From the NCBI RefSeq assembly GCF_014204325.1, contig NZ_JACHKT010000019.1:1-64000 (forward strand): 64,000 nucleotides of DNA, in the 5' to 3' direction. The first letter of the stretch is position 1; the number at the start of each line of letters is the position of its first letter. Shown in pieces: positions 7,749 through 18,234 of this stretch. Source of the stretch: Arcicella rosea. GTDB lineage: Bacteria; Bacteroidota; Bacteroidia; Cytophagales; Spirosomataceae. The position numbers and the translations under genes were made by a program. The notes under the pieces were generated by a model, which saw nothing but the letters and a program-made list of their open reading frames with translations, was not told where the DNA came from and ran no database searches.

Positions 7749-9074
7749 TTATTTTCCTACACTACTCTTTCCAGTATTCATATCCATGTAATCCACCACC
7801 AAACTAGCCATTGATTTCATGCCTAATACAAAACCACCTTCGTCGATATAAAAATCTGGTGTGTGGTGTGGTGCTGTTTCTGAAACGGGTTTTCCTTTTG
7901 GAGCTCCGCCCAAGAAGAAGAAAACTCCCGGTACTTTTTGCTGATAGAAAGCAAAATCTTCTGCACCAGTTACTGCTGCTGTGATAGCAACATTTTCTTT
8001 ACCAGCTACTCCTTCCAAAGTTGGCACCATTTTCTCCATCAAAGGAATGTCGTTATAAGTAACAGGACACATTCTAGTAATATTCACTTCAGCAGTTGCA
8101 CCAGCACTTTCTGCAATGTTTGTAGCAATTTGAGATATTCTTGCATGAATCATATCTTGTACGCTAGTATCCAAAGCACGAATCGTTCCATTCATATTTA
8201 CTTCTTCTGGAATGATATTACTTCTTACACCACCGTTAATTTGTCCAACAGTTACAACCGCAGCAGATTCTGTTACAGGAGCATTTCTACTGACGATAGT
8301 TTGCAATCCCATAATTACTTGTGAAGCCGTAACGATTGGGTCGATACTTGACCACGGATAAGCTCCATGCGATTGCTTTCCTTTGATTTTAATTTTAAAC
8401 CAATCAGAACTCGCCATCGTACCACCCGGACGGTATTTTATTTTGCCAATTTCTGTTTGAGCGTTGATATGCAAACCAAAAATAGCATCTACTTTGGGGT
8501 TTTCTAACACGCCTTCTTTTATCATCAAAGCAGCTCCTCCTTCCTCTCCCTCTGGCGCTCCTTCTTCGGCAGGTTGAAAAATAAATTTCACCGTACCTTT
8601 CAACTCATTTTTCATAGAAGCCAAAATTTCGGCAGTTCCCATCAGAATTGCTACGTGAGTATCGTGTCCGCAGGCGTGCATAATACTTACAGGTTGTCCG
8701 TTGTATTCGCCTGTAGCTTTAGAAGCAAAAGGAATATTCACACGTTCTTTCACGGGAAGTCCGTCCATATCTGCACGAAGCGCTACTACCGGACCAGGTT
8801 TTCCGCCTTTTAAAAGACCAACAACACCCGTTTTACCTACGCCAGTTTTAACTTCAATACCTAAAGCTCTTAAATGAGCTGCTATTTTTTCAGCCGTTTT
8901 AAATTCACGGTTTCCGAGTTCAGGGTTTTCGTGAAAATCTCTTCGCCAAGCAACCACTTTTGATTCAAGTGATTCTGCTTTTTGAGAAATTTTGGATTTT
9001 AATGTATTCGTTTGAGCAAATGATGTTGAAAGAGAAAGCATCAACAATGCCGCAGGCATGATTATCTTTTTCAT
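7749..9074 (-). CDS. Secreted M20D amidohydrolase
   Basis: The M20 peptidase family includes hippurate, N-acyl-amino-acid and IAA-conjugate hydrolases. ATG at 9074 is chosen over an in-frame ATG 50 codons upstream because it begins a clear signal peptide (MKKIIMPAALLMLSLSTSFA, cleaved near residue 20), giving 441 residues. Motifs are RRDFHENPELGNREF (45-59), ALRADMDGLP (98-107), MHACGHDTH with metal ligands Cys135 and His137, EE at 170-171 before GAPEGEEGG, and a late HHTPDF that supplies the last ligand. It acts in the periplasm. Divergent from a SusC/SusD pair, it may process amides brought in by that system. Confidence 0.9.
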   Translation of the reverse strand: MKKIIMPAALLMLSLSTSFAQTNTLKSKISQKAESLESKVVAWRRDFHENPELGNREFKTAEKIAAHLRALGIEVKTGVGKTGVVGLLKGGKPGPVVALRADMDGLPVKERVNIPFASKATGEYNGQPVSIMHACGHDTHVAILMGTAEILASMKNELKGTVKFIFQPAEEGAPEGEEGGAALMIKEGVLENPKVDAIFGLHINAQTEIGKIKYRPGGTMASSDWFKIKIKGKQSHGAYPWSSIDPIVTASQVIMGLQTIVSRNAPVTESAAVVTVGQINGGVRSNIIPEEVNMNGTIRALDTSVQDMIHARISQIATNIAESAGATAEVNITRMCPVTYNDIPLMEKMVPTLEGVAGKENVAITAAVTGAEDFAFYQQKVPGVFFFLGGAPKGKPVSETAPHHTPDFYIDEGGFVLGMKSMASLVVDYMDMNTGKSSVGK

Positions 9075-9450
9075 TGAATAGTTTGATTTTAAAGATGAAA
9101 TTTGAATGAATCTACTATTAAAATCATTTACTCCCAAATTTCCAGTGGCTTCAATCGTATTTTTGTATCCAAAAAAATACATAAAGTACAATCTGTAACA
9201 AGTTATACTTATTTGTTTTTTCAAAACATAAGTAGAAAACCTGTGTTTTCATGCTGTATTCCTTCTTTGCTAAAACCAAATTAAGCTTACCCAATCGTTT
9301 CATCTACAAAATAAAAATTTTTTTTTACGATTGTGTAAACTATATATTAATTTTTAACGTTTAAACGCTATAATAAAAGTTGTTATAGCAATATTATGAT
9401 TGCATATCAACTATTTTGTTTTCATAAATAACATCATAAACTAAACAAAA

Positions 9451-12400
9451 ATGAACAAAAAACTACTACTTATTAGTTTTGTGTTTCTTCTTTTGCTTCA
9501 ACTAAGCGTTAAAGCTCAAGATAGAATCATTACAGGTAAGGTTTCTTCAGCAGAAGACGGCTCAGCACTTCCTGGAGTAAGTATTATCGTGAAAGGTACC
9601 AGTAAAGGTGTAACCTCATTTGCCAACGGTACTTTCAAGATTAATGCTTCGCCAAATTCAGTACTTGTATTCTCTTTTGTAGGATTTGAAAAGAAAGAAG
9701 TATTGGTGAGTAATCAATCTCAAATTAATGTTTCTTTAAAGTCTTCTATTTCTGACTTAGATGAAGTGGTGGTGATTGGTTACGGGGTACAAAAAAAATC
9801 AAAGCTTACGTCTTCTATTTCAAGTATATCAGGGAAAGATATTACTGACTTAAACACAGCCAGCTTTGACCAGCAGTTAGCTGGTAGAGCTTCGGGGGTA
9901 CAAGTAACAGTTGGTAGCGGTATTATTGGACAAGCTCCTCGTATTCGTATTCGTGGTACAAACTCTATTACTTCTGGTGGTTCGCCACTTATCGTAGTTG
10001 ACGGAGTTCCAGCCATTGACGGAAACCAAAGTGCGGCTACACCGACCAACCCGCTTGCGGACATCAACCCTGCGGATATTGAGTCGATGGAAATTCTAAA
10101 AGATGGTGCTGCTACTGCGATTTATGGTTCAAGAGCTACGAATGGCGTTATTTTAGTGACTACTAAAAAAGGAAAAAAAGGCACTCCTTTAAAAGTGAAC
10201 TTGAGTATGCAGTATGGTACAACCAATGCAATCAATAGATTAAGTTTGTTAGATGCCAACCAATTCGTAACAATTGCTAACGAAAAATTGAAAAATGCAG
10301 GTGGTACAAACCAAGCATTCTTGGATGCTAATGGTACAAATACCGACTGGCAAAGTATCATTTTACGTCAAGGTATTACGCAAGGCTATAACATGAGTTT
10401 TAGTGGGGGCGTTGAAAAAACGAATTATTACTTCTCATTGGGCTATAACAAACAAGAAGGTGCAATTACTGCCAACGGTCAGAAGCGTTATAACTTCACT
10501 TCAAATATTGACCATAGCTTTAATAAGTACGTATCGGTAGGTACTAAACTTCAAGTAACCAGAACTGAAAATACAGGTTTGAACACAGGTACTAACGCTT
10601 TATCTGGAAACTTAACAGGTGCGGCAAGATTATTCCCTAACGTACCGATTTACAGTGAAACCAATCCTACCGGTTATAATATTTCGCCAGATGGTGCTGT
10701 GTTAGGACAAGGTGCAAATACAAGAAACATTGATAACAACTATACCAACATTGCTTTTGTACTTGCCAATAACAAATTCAATGCACAAATCGGACGTGTG
10801 TTATCTACTTCTTATTTACAAGTGACACCATTCAAAGGTCTAACTTTGAAATCAATGATTGGTATTGACTATACTGATGTACGTAGTTTTCAATCTACTG
10901 ACCCAAGACATGGCGATGGTCGTGGTTCAAATGGTGTCGTTTCGCAAACTTCAAGAAACGTAACCAGATGGAACTGGCAAAATACGGCTAATTATTCGAC
11001 AGAATTTGGAAAAAATTCTATTGATTTAACCGTAGGTACAGAATACCAAAAACAAACTATCTCTTCTTTCACAGCTCAAGCAGCTAATTTCTCTGACAGA
11101 TTCTTCCAAGAAGAAAACATCATTTCAGGTAGTTTCTCTGTGCCAACTGTAACAGGTGGAGGAGCTTCTGCTGGTTTTGATTCATATTTTGGTCGTTTGC
11201 AATACGATTACGACAACAAGTATTTTATGACATTCTCGGCTCGTAACGATGGTATTTCTGCTTTACCAGAAGCAAGTAGAAGAGGTAATTTCTTTGGTGG
11301 TTCTTTGGCTTACAAGCTTTCTAACGAAGATTTCTATAAAAACTCAAGCATCGCTAAAGTAATCAATGACATCAAATTGAGAGGTAGCTATGCACAAGTA
11401 GGTAACGTAAACATTGGTAACTTCCCTTACTTAGGTTTATTCGGAACAGCTCAGTACGGTTCGCAAAATGGTATTGGTTTTACACAAGCTGGAAACGCTG
11501 CCTTGAAATGGGAATCAAGTACACAATCTAACTACGGTGTTGACTTAGGATTTTTAGATAACAAGATTATTTTCTCGGCAGAATATTATAAAAATGATAT
11601 TACTGATTTGATTTTGGCTGCTCCAACAGCTCCTTCTTTGGGTGTACCTAACAACTCTATTTCTAAAAACGTAGGTGCGATGTACAACAAAGGGTTGGAA
11701 TTTAATCTTTCTATTGAAGCTATCAAGAAAGGTGACTTCTCTTGGGATGTAAACATGAATTATTCAACACAGGAAAATAAAGTAACTGCATTGAATAAAG
11801 GTATTGACGGAAAAGACCAACCAATTTTCCCTTCATCATATCATATTATTACAGTTGGTCAGCCAGTAGCTGCTTTGTATGGTTATGAAACTGCGGGTGT
11901 AAATCCAGCAAATGGTTTCCCATTGTTTGTAAAAGGCGATGGTAGAATTGTACAAAGAAATGCAAACACAGGGGTTTATTCATTCTATGATGCTGCCAAC
12001 CCAAGTGTTACTACTAACACAACAGGAGCGTCTCTTCTTTCGGGAGACGTAGCTGACGGTGGCGACAGAAGAGTATTAGGCAACACAAACCCTACCTGGT
12101 TTGGTAGTGTTACGAATAGCTTCAAATACAAAGGCTTTGATTTAGAGATATTTACTCGTTTCTCTGGTGGTAACAAAATTATGAACATTACTCGTCAAGA
12201 AACTTTATTGAACCAAGATTTCAACAACAATGGTACTGAAATCTTGAATCGTTGGACTACCGAAGGACAAATTACAGATGTTCCTAAAATGGTTTTAAAC
12301 AATGGTAACATCATCAACTTAAACGGAAATGCAACTACCAGATTTGTTGAAAAAGGTGACTTTATCAGAATTCAAAACATTATTTTAGGTTATACACTAC

Positions 12401-12606
12401 CAAAGAGCATTATTACACGTGCTAACATTGGTATTAATAGTGTTCGTATTTATGGGCAAGTACAAAATGCCTTTACTTTCACGAGCTATAAAGGTTTAGA
12501 CCCTGAATTGAACAGTAACGGAGATGTCAACCAAACATTTGGTATCGACTACAACACTAACCCTCAGTTCAGAATACTTACTTTTGGCTTGAACGTAGGA
12601 TTTTAG
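9451..12606 (+). CDS. SusC/RagA-family TonB-linked outer membrane protein
   Basis: A 1051-residue outer-membrane transporter. The signal peptide is MNKKLLLISFVFLLLLQLSVKA. It is followed by a carboxypeptidase-regulatory-like domain (about 27-110; ITGKVSSAEDGSALPGVSII), a TonB-box-like DEVVVIGYG (about 107-115), the plug (about 115-235, with GTNSITSGGSPLIVVDGVP and the SusC signature LKDGAATAIYGSRATNGVILVTTK) and a long beta-barrel ending LTFGLNVGF with terminal Phe. There is no N-terminal STN domain, unlike the second SusC in this window, so it is probably not under direct FecR control. SusD follows after 32 nt. Confidence 0.95.
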   Translation: MNKKLLLISFVFLLLLQLSVKAQDRIITGKVSSAEDGSALPGVSIIVKGTSKGVTSFANGTFKINASPNSVLVFSFVGFEKKEVLVSNQSQINVSLKSSISDLDEVVVIGYGVQKKSKLTSSISSISGKDITDLNTASFDQQLAGRASGVQVTVGSGIIGQAPRIRIRGTNSITSGGSPLIVVDGVPAIDGNQSAATPTNPLADINPADIESMEILKDGAATAIYGSRATNGVILVTTKKGKKGTPLKVNLSMQYGTTNAINRLSLLDANQFVTIANEKLKNAGGTNQAFLDANGTNTDWQSIILRQGITQGYNMSFSGGVEKTNYYFSLGYNKQEGAITANGQKRYNFTSNIDHSFNKYVSVGTKLQVTRTENTGLNTGTNALSGNLTGAARLFPNVPIYSETNPTGYNISPDGAVLGQGANTRNIDNNYTNIAFVLANNKFNAQIGRVLSTSYLQVTPFKGLTLKSMIGIDYTDVRSFQSTDPRHGDGRGSNGVVSQTSRNVTRWNWQNTANYSTEFGKNSIDLTVGTEYQKQTISSFTAQAANFSDRFFQEENIISGSFSVPTVTGGGASAGFDSYFGRLQYDYDNKYFMTFSARNDGISALPEASRRGNFFGGSLAYKLSNEDFYKNSSIAKVINDIKLRGSYAQVGNVNIGNFPYLGLFGTAQYGSQNGIGFTQAGNAALKWESSTQSNYGVDLGFLDNKIIFSAEYYKNDITDLILAAPTAPSLGVPNNSISKNVGAMYNKGLEFNLSIEAIKKGDFSWDVNMNYSTQENKVTALNKGIDGKDQPIFPSSYHIITVGQPVAALYGYETAGVNPANGFPLFVKGDGRIVQRNANTGVYSFYDAANPSVTTNTTGASLLSGDVADGGDRRVLGNTNPTWFGSVTNSFKYKGFDLEIFTRFSGGNKIMNITRQETLLNQDFNNNGTEILNRWTTEGQITDVPKMVLNNGNIINLNGNATTRFVEKGDFIRIQNIILGYTLPKSIITRANIGINSVRIYGQVQNAFTFTSYKGLDPELNSNGDVNQTFGIDYNTNPQFRILTFGLNVGF

Positions 12607-12638
12607 TCTCAACAAACATTAACTCAAGGAGAAATACA

Positions 12639-14246
12639 ATGAAAATTATATCTTATAAAAAAATATTCGCTCTTGGAACATTAATGATGTTTGGAGCGGC
12701 TTGCGAAGTAACAGATTTGCAGCCTATAGATGCCCTTTCGGAAACAACTGCTTATGAAACAGTTGAAAGAGTTGAATTGGCTGTGACTGGGGTATATGAT
12801 GGAGCTCAGTCTGGATTTTATGCGGGTGGTGCTGTGCGTGGGTATCCGTTTGGGGCTGCTCATTTACAACAAGGCGACTGCCGTGGAGAAGATATGGTAA
12901 GTGTGGCGGCATTTTATGCTGTTACTTATAATGGTACTTATGATGCTACAACGCCTAATAATGGTTTCTTTTGGCAAACTGCTTATGCCATGATTAACAG
13001 AGCAAACGTGGTAATGGATGGGGTTCGTAAAGCTCAAACAAGTGCCTCTTTGACAGAATCCGTAAAAAATGCTTATGAAGCAGAATTAAGATTCCTAAGA
13101 GCAATGGGGCATTTTTACTTGTTAGTGAATTTTGCTCGTCCTTACAGCGACAATCCAACTGCCGTAGCCAGTGGTATTCCTTACCGTGAACAGCCTATTG
13201 GTACAAGTACTGGTGTTTCTGTGGACGAAGCCAGCAAGCAAGGACGTAATACAGTAGCTGAATGTTATGATAAAATTTTAGCAGATTTAGACTTCGCAGA
13301 AGCTAATTTGCCTGCTACTCGTTCTCGTAATGCTATTACTCGTGCTACGAAAGGGGCAGTTATTGCCTTGAAAACAAGAATCCGTTTGCATCAAAACAAC
13401 TGGGCGAAGGTTATCGAAGAGGCTAATAAATTGATTCCAACTTCGGGAAATTTAGTAAGTCCAGTAGGAAATTACCAATTGACGGCTACGCCAATGGGTC
13501 CTTTTGGTACTGCTAACAAAAACAATGTGGAGTCTATTTTCTCTATTGAAAATAATGACGTAGATAACGCTAGTGTGAATGGTGCTGCTCCAACAATGTA
13601 TAGTGCTTCTATCACTGGTGGACGTGGTATTGTGGGTATCAGCCCTCTTATTTGGAATCAGCCGTTTTTCCCTGCTGACGACTTCCGTAAGTCTTCTGCT
13701 ATGGTTCAGCAAGATGGTGCTACTTCTCCGGGGCGTGGTGCTATGTTTAGTAAAAAATATGCTGATGCTACGTCACGTACCGACAACGCTCCAATTATCC
13801 GTTATGCCGAAGTATTATTGAATGCTGCTGAAGCTTTAGCACGTTCAAGTTCGACAGTTGATACCAGAGCCTTAGCTTTATTGAATGCCGTTAGAAACCG
13901 TGCTGTGCCAGAAGGAACAGGTCGTTATACGGCTGCAAGTTTTACAAGCAGTCAGCAATTAGTTCAAGCTATTTTGAACGAACGTAGAATTGAATTCTTA
14001 GCTGAAGGTATGAGATGGTTGGATATTCACCGCCTTGGAAAAGATACAGTGTTTGGAACGAAAGGTATCCCTTCAAAAGCAAGCCAAACATTGACCTTTA
14101 CCAATTTATATACTAACAATCCTGCAACAACTTACACGATGTTAGCGGCAATTCCTTATGAAAACTTTAGATTTGTATGGCCATTGCCAATTGAAGAAAT
14201 CAACAATAACCCTACGTTGAAAAATCAACAAAATCCGGGTTGGTAA
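12639..14246 (+). CDS. SusD/RagB-family nutrient-binding lipoprotein
   Basis: A 535-residue outer-surface lipoprotein that caps the SusC barrel and captures substrate. The lipobox GAAC places the lipid on Cys22. The tetratricopeptide-like SusD fold shows in NVVMDGVRKAQ, then a long helix block with YEAELRFLRAMGHFYLLVNFARPY (typical SusD), and the C-terminal ILNERRIEFLAEGMRWLDIHRLG and PIPIEEINNNPTLKNQQNPGW-type end. It forms a pair with the upstream SusC. The substrate cannot be deduced; the nearby M20 amidohydrolase argues weakly for a peptide or amide rather than a glycan, since no glycoside hydrolase is present. Confidence 0.94.
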   Translation: MKIISYKKIFALGTLMMFGAACEVTDLQPIDALSETTAYETVERVELAVTGVYDGAQSGFYAGGAVRGYPFGAAHLQQGDCRGEDMVSVAAFYAVTYNGTYDATTPNNGFFWQTAYAMINRANVVMDGVRKAQTSASLTESVKNAYEAELRFLRAMGHFYLLVNFARPYSDNPTAVASGIPYREQPIGTSTGVSVDEASKQGRNTVAECYDKILADLDFAEANLPATRSRNAITRATKGAVIALKTRIRLHQNNWAKVIEEANKLIPTSGNLVSPVGNYQLTATPMGPFGTANKNNVESIFSIENNDVDNASVNGAAPTMYSASITGGRGIVGISPLIWNQPFFPADDFRKSSAMVQQDGATSPGRGAMFSKKYADATSRTDNAPIIRYAEVLLNAAEALARSSSTVDTRALALLNAVRNRAVPEGTGRYTAASFTSSQQLVQAILNERRIEFLAEGMRWLDIHRLGKDTVFGTKGIPSKASQTLTFTNLYTNNPATTYTMLAAIPYENFRFVWPLPIEEINNNPTLKNQQNPGW

Positions 14247-14287
14247 GAAATCAGTTCATTTCTAATGTTTGAACAATGATTCTTAAA

Positions 14288-14326
14288 AAGAATAGCGACC
14301 TAATTTTACATTGGGTCGCTATTCTT
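14288..14326 (+). terminator. Terminator after susD
   Basis: aagaatagcgacc (14288-14300) pairs exactly with ggtcgctattctt (14314-14326), a 13-bp stem with a 13-nt loop, followed by a T-rich tail (atttt). It ends the SusC/SusD transcript and may also serve the minus-strand DUF4349 gene that converges here. Confidence 0.8.
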
Positions 14327-14359
14327 ATTTTCAGTAATGATTTAAAAAATCCTGAAAAC

Positions 14360-15259
14360 TTAAACTTTTGAAGTTTTAAAATACACTTTATACAGCCAAA
14401 ATCCACCTGAAAGGAGTAAAATCAGCATCCAAAATTTGGTAATAAAAACCAATACTTCTTCAAATACAAACCAGCCTGTTCTGAAACTCTGCCAAATTCT
14501 TTTTAAAAAATGTGGTTGATAAGCAAAGTCATTATCCATATTGGGCTGTAATTCAATCATATTAGTTATTGGTTGAAATACTTCAATCTCCAAAGTACTA
14601 TAATTTACTTGGTCTTTGATATTGAGCGTTTCTACTTTATTCATGTCGGCTTGGGTTTGATAATCAAAGAGTTTTTCTTCTGAATTAGCCGTTTCTGCTA
14701 ATTTTTTCCCTTTGGTAGCAATTTCTTTTTTATAGCGATTTTCAAATTCTGAAAAACGTTTTTTGCGTAAATCACTTGCTAATAAATTCAAACTTACATC
14801 GTCGGCAGATACTTTTTTATATTCGAGGAAAGTCATTACAGGTTGAATTTCCCTTAATACTTTGTCGAAATTTTGGTTCGGAATCCGCAAGGTAATTTTG
14901 TTACTTACTTCATAAGCTTTGTTCAGCAAAATAGAATCTTCGCTAATCTCAACTTCATTTACGTGAGTCGTGTTTGAACTCAATTCTGAATGCGTAATGA
15001 AACCATCGTACTTCTCCACAATGTCTTCGATGCTGTTGCTTGCTTCCTGTACATTTTTTACTTTAAACCGCAAATCTCCTGTTTTAATAAACTTCCTTTT
15101 TTCAAAAGCAATCGTTTCAGAAGGAAACGTACTGGCAGAAACACTGTCGGCGAATTCTTCAGCATCCAAAGTTGTTTCAGCCTTTTTTTCTGTACAACCT
15201 GTAAAAATCACCATCGTAGTAGCTACCATGATGCAAAGAGCGTTTTGGTAAGTTTTCAT
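14360..15259 (-). CDS. DUF4349 lipoprotein
   Basis: A 299-residue envelope protein. The N-terminal signal ends in lipobox FTGC (Cys22). The DUF4349 body begins at about residue 57 with KFIKTGDLRFKVKNVQEA, then IEDIVEKYDGFITHSEL, LRIPNQNFDKVL, a charged coiled-coil stretch (about 165-215) and INYSTLEIEVFQ-like end. The C-terminal segment (about 270-292, FITKFWMLILLLSGGFWLYKVYF) is a transmembrane helix. Lipid plus TM helix would tether it twice. DUF4349 members are anti-sigma-like or envelope-stress proteins in other phyla; function here is unknown. It converges with the SusCD operon and has no close partner. Confidence 0.85.
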   Translation of the reverse strand: MKTYQNALCIMVATTMVIFTGCTEKKAETTLDAEEFADSVSASTFPSETIAFEKRKFIKTGDLRFKVKNVQEASNSIEDIVEKYDGFITHSELSSNTTHVNEVEISEDSILLNKAYEVSNKITLRIPNQNFDKVLREIQPVMTFLEYKKVSADDVSLNLLASDLRKKRFSEFENRYKKEIATKGKKLAETANSEEKLFDYQTQADMNKVETLNIKDQVNYSTLEIEVFQPITNMIELQPNMDNDFAYQPHFLKRIWQSFRTGWFVFEEVLVFITKFWMLILLLSGGFWLYKVYFKTSKV

Positions 15260-15380
15260 TGCTTGTAAAGTTTTTGTTTTATTTTATCAAGAAACGAAAG
15301 CTTTGTTTCAAGTATTGTAAATACTTAAAAACTTATTAAAATTTAATTAAAAACTTATTAATAAAATTAAAAGTGCATAA

Positions 15381-15419
15381 AAAGACCTCAAATTTAGGAT
15401 TAGTAAATTTGAGGTCTTT
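15381..15419 (-). terminator. Terminator after KAS III gene
   Basis: aaagacctcaaattta (15381-15396) pairs perfectly with taaatttgaggtcttt (15404-15419), a 16-bp stem with a 7-nt loop and T-runs on both strands. It lies downstream of the minus-strand KAS III gene, before the DUF4349 gene. Confidence 0.75.
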
Positions 15420-15541
15420 ATGAAGTACTTATGCAAAAACAAATAGGCATTATATCGTGAAAAACAAACATTTTGCCTATTGCCTATGGCTTATAGCCTA
15501 AAGCAAAATAGTTAAAACATTACAGGAATACTTGTTAAAAT

Positions 15542-16486
15542 CTAAATCGTAATCAACATTGCTCCATAAGAATAACCACCACCGAATACAGTCACAATGA
15601 TATTTTCTCCTTTTTTGAATTCTGTTTTGTGTTCATCCAACACAATTGCACAACCCGCACAACCAGTATTACCTAAGTACTGAATATTAGAAAGCATAAT
15701 ATCTTCTGAAACACCTAAAGTACCAGCCACGTTTTTAGAAATTCTAAGGTTAGCTTGGTGTGGTGCGATATAGGCTATATCGTTGATGGTAAGGTTATTT
15801 CTTTCTAAAATTTGTAAACTTGCCTTTGGCATGTATGTACAAGCATTAATAAATACATCTCTTCCAAAAGGCATAATTAAGCCTTTCTTGACAAGTTTTA
15901 AATTAACACTTTCAGATGCTTTACCAACATTTGCTGCTCCGCCTGTCAATAAATCTTTAATTTCCCAATTGGTTTCACCGAAACTTTCTTTTGAGATTGA
16001 AAGTACTACAGCACCATCTCCCCAAAGATGCCCAGCTTTGGTATCATCTTCATTATTATACGCTGTATTATGTTCGGAAGCTACCACTAATGCTTTAGTA
16101 GCTTTGCCTAAAGCAAAATATCCTTGAACGATTTCAATGGCATTTAATAAAGAAGAACAAGCTGAGGAAATTGTAACAACTGGAATTTCACTAACATTAA
16201 TATGATGTTGAATTGCGTGTGCTAAAGTAAAAATACTATCATAAGGAGTATAAGTAGCACCAATAATTAAATCAACTTCTGAAATATCATAAGGTAAGCT
16301 TTCTTTAATTTTATCAACTGCCTGAATGGCCATTGTATGCGTATTCTCTTCGGCTGAAGCTTTGCGACGTTGACGAATGCCAGTACGTTCGGTAATCCAG
16401 TCGTCAGTTAATCCATTTAATTCTTCAAAATAAGCATTGGTAATAATTTGTTCGGGCAAATAACTTGCTATAGCGTTTATAAACAT
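15542..16486 (-). CDS. 3-oxoacyl-ACP synthase III family protein
   Basis: A 314-residue KAS III/FabH-family condensing enzyme. The Cys-His-Asn triad is intact: C110 in ISSACSS, H243 in APHQANLRI and N273 in LGNTGCAGC. The phosphopantetheine loop region and WITERTGIRQR (30-40) match FabH-type enzymes. FabH begins fatty-acid synthesis from acyl-CoA and malonyl-ACP. It is slightly shorter than typical FabH (about 320-335) and stands alone, without acpP, plsX or fabD, so it may be a secondary KAS III serving a special lipid or pigment rather than the main FabH. Confidence 0.88.
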   Translation of the reverse strand: MFINAIASYLPEQIITNAYFEELNGLTDDWITERTGIRQRRKASAEENTHTMAIQAVDKIKESLPYDISEVDLIIGATYTPYDSIFTLAHAIQHHINVSEIPVVTISSACSSLLNAIEIVQGYFALGKATKALVVASEHNTAYNNEDDTKAGHLWGDGAVVLSISKESFGETNWEIKDLLTGGAANVGKASESVNLKLVKKGLIMPFGRDVFINACTYMPKASLQILERNNLTINDIAYIAPHQANLRISKNVAGTLGVSEDIMLSNIQYLGNTGCAGCAIVLDEHKTEFKKGENIIVTVFGGGYSYGAMLITI

Positions 16487-16845
16487 TTGGGTTATTTTGG
16501 TCTTTTCTTATAAATGTCAACGTAATCTACTGACAATGAACTTGGTATAACTTTAAGAGTATTCCGATTTCATTGACGACCACAAAAAATTAAATTTTTG
16601 GTCTAAATCTAATACAAAGGAACTCAATGTTTTTTCATAGTACAACAATTTATTAGAAATAAACAATTATTACTTAATAAAGTCCTGTATTTTTTTGTAC
16701 TATTTCCATGTTTTTTGGATAAATCCCATAAAAGCAAAGCTAAATGCTAAATTTAACAAACTTTGGTGCTTGGAAGTCTAAAAAATACGATTTGATACAA
16801 AAAATGATATTCGTCATTTTACAATGAATGATATTAATCACTAAT
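16487..16845. other. Gene-free stretch with one small dyad
   Basis: A 359-bp AT-rich stretch between two minus-strand genes. The only structure seen is gacca (16578-16582) with tggtc (16599-16603), around an A/T stem centred near 16591, which may end the upstream helicase transcript's neighbour. No ORF, RNA gene or recognisable promoter was found. Confidence 0.4.
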
Positions 16846-18105
16846 CTATCTTGCTTCTGCCTTTTTCTTGAACCAAACTTTTTTACTTTTATTACTTACT
16901 TCATCTGATTTACCTTGTACTTTCTGAGAAACATGTGGTTTCGTTGGACTTGGAATTGGAGCCACATTACTCTTTTTAAAATCATGGTCTTCAATTACTG
17001 GAATATTTTTGGCAATTAATTTTTGAATATCTCTTAAAAAGTTTTTCTCTTCTGAATCACAGAAAGAAAATGCCGTTCCGTTTGCTCCTGCCCTACCTGT
17101 ACGCCCAATTCTATGCACATAAGTTTCAGGAATATTCGGAATATCAAAATTGATTACATAAGCTAAATTATCCACATCAATTCCTCTAGCGGCAATGTCA
17201 GTAGCGACCAATACTCTAGTCGTTTTACTTTTGAAATTATCTAAAGCTCTTTGACGAGCATTCTGTGCTTTGTTTCCATGAATGGCTTCGGCTTTGATGT
17301 CGTTTTTAGCCAACACTTTCACTACTTTATCAGCTCCATGTTTAGTGCGAGTAAATACTAAAACTGTTTCGATAGATTTGTCTTTCAAAATATCCATTAA
17401 CAAAGCATTTTTCTGGTCTTTTTCTACAAAGTAAACTGCTTGTTTGATAGTATCTGCGGTAGATGAAACAGGCGTTACTTCTACTTTGACAGGTTTGAAG
17501 AGAATATTATCCGCTAATTTCTGAATTTCAGGAGGCATCGTTGCCGAGAAAAATAACGACTGACGTTTACTTGGCAAAAAAGTAAGAATTTTCTTGATGT
17601 CATGCACAAAACCCATATCTAACATACGGTCGGCTTCGTCCAAAATAAAAATCTGAATCTCTTTTAACGAAATAAATCGCTGATTGATTAAATCTAATAA
17701 TCTACCCGGAGTAGCTACCAAAATATCTACGCCATCTTGCAAAATATCTGTCTGACGTCCTTGCTTTACTCCACCAAAAATTACAGTATGTTTAAGTCCC
17801 GTAAATCTTCCATAAGCTTTGAAACTTTCGTCGATTTGAATCGCTAATTCACGAGTCGGCGTAACGATTAGTGCTTTGATACTCCTTTTTCCACGATGTT
17901 GAACAGGATGTTGACACAACAATTGAATCGTCGGAATGGCAAAAGCTGCTGTTTTTCCTGTACCTGTTTGAGCTACTCCTAGCAAATCTTTTCCTTGAAG
18001 TATGGTTGGAATCGCTTGGGCTTGAATAGGTGTTGGCGTACTGTAACCTTCCTCAGCTAATGCTTTTTGGATAGGTTCAATTAAATTTAATGATTGAAAT
18101 GACAT
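16846..18105 (-). CDS. DEAD-box RNA helicase, RhlE type
   Basis: A 419-residue ATP-dependent RNA helicase for RNA remodelling, ribosome assembly or cold growth. Motifs in order: Q motif around TPIQAQAI (Q28), Walker A AQTGTGKT (45-52), [21 protein letters not shown] in [12 protein letters not shown], then [25 protein letters not shown] and [10 protein letters not shown]. The C-terminus is a short basic tail ([16 protein letters not shown]), likely for RNA binding. A second DEAD-box gene lies 129 bp upstream on the same strand; the two are paralogues, not one split gene. The promoter between them is not evident. Confidence 0.93.
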   Translation of the reverse strand: MSFQSLNLIEPIQKALAEEGYSTPTPIQAQAIPTILQGKDLLGVAQTGTGKTAAFAIPTIQLLCQHPVQHRGKRSIKALIVTPTRELAIQIDESFKAYGRFTGLKHTVIFGGVKQGRQTDILQDGVDILVATPGRLLDLINQRFISLKEIQIFILDEADRMLDMGFVHDIKKILTFLPSKRQSLFFSATMPPEIQKLADNILFKPVKVEVTPVSSTADTIKQAVYFVEKDQKNALLMDILKDKSIETVLVFTRTKHGADKVVKVLAKNDIKAEAIHGNKAQNARQRALDNFKSKTTRVLVATDIAARGIDVDNLAYVINFDIPNIPETYVHRIGRTGRAGANGTAFSFCDSEEKNFLRDIQKLIAKNIPVIEDHDFKKSNVAPIPSPTKPHVSQKVQGKSDEVSNKSKKVWFKKKAEAR

Positions 18106-18234
18106 GAGGATGTTGTTAAAAACGAAAAGGTTTTAATATGAAAACGAACATATAAAACACTAAAAATCAAATAATTGCTTATGATTAATAAGCGAAAAAA
18201 GTAGCATTTATTGTACACGATTGTGTAATAATCT

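Noticed and set aside
7938-8813. Plus-strand frames over the M20 gene
   Set aside because: They mirror the strongly conserved minus-strand amidohydrolase and have no family features.
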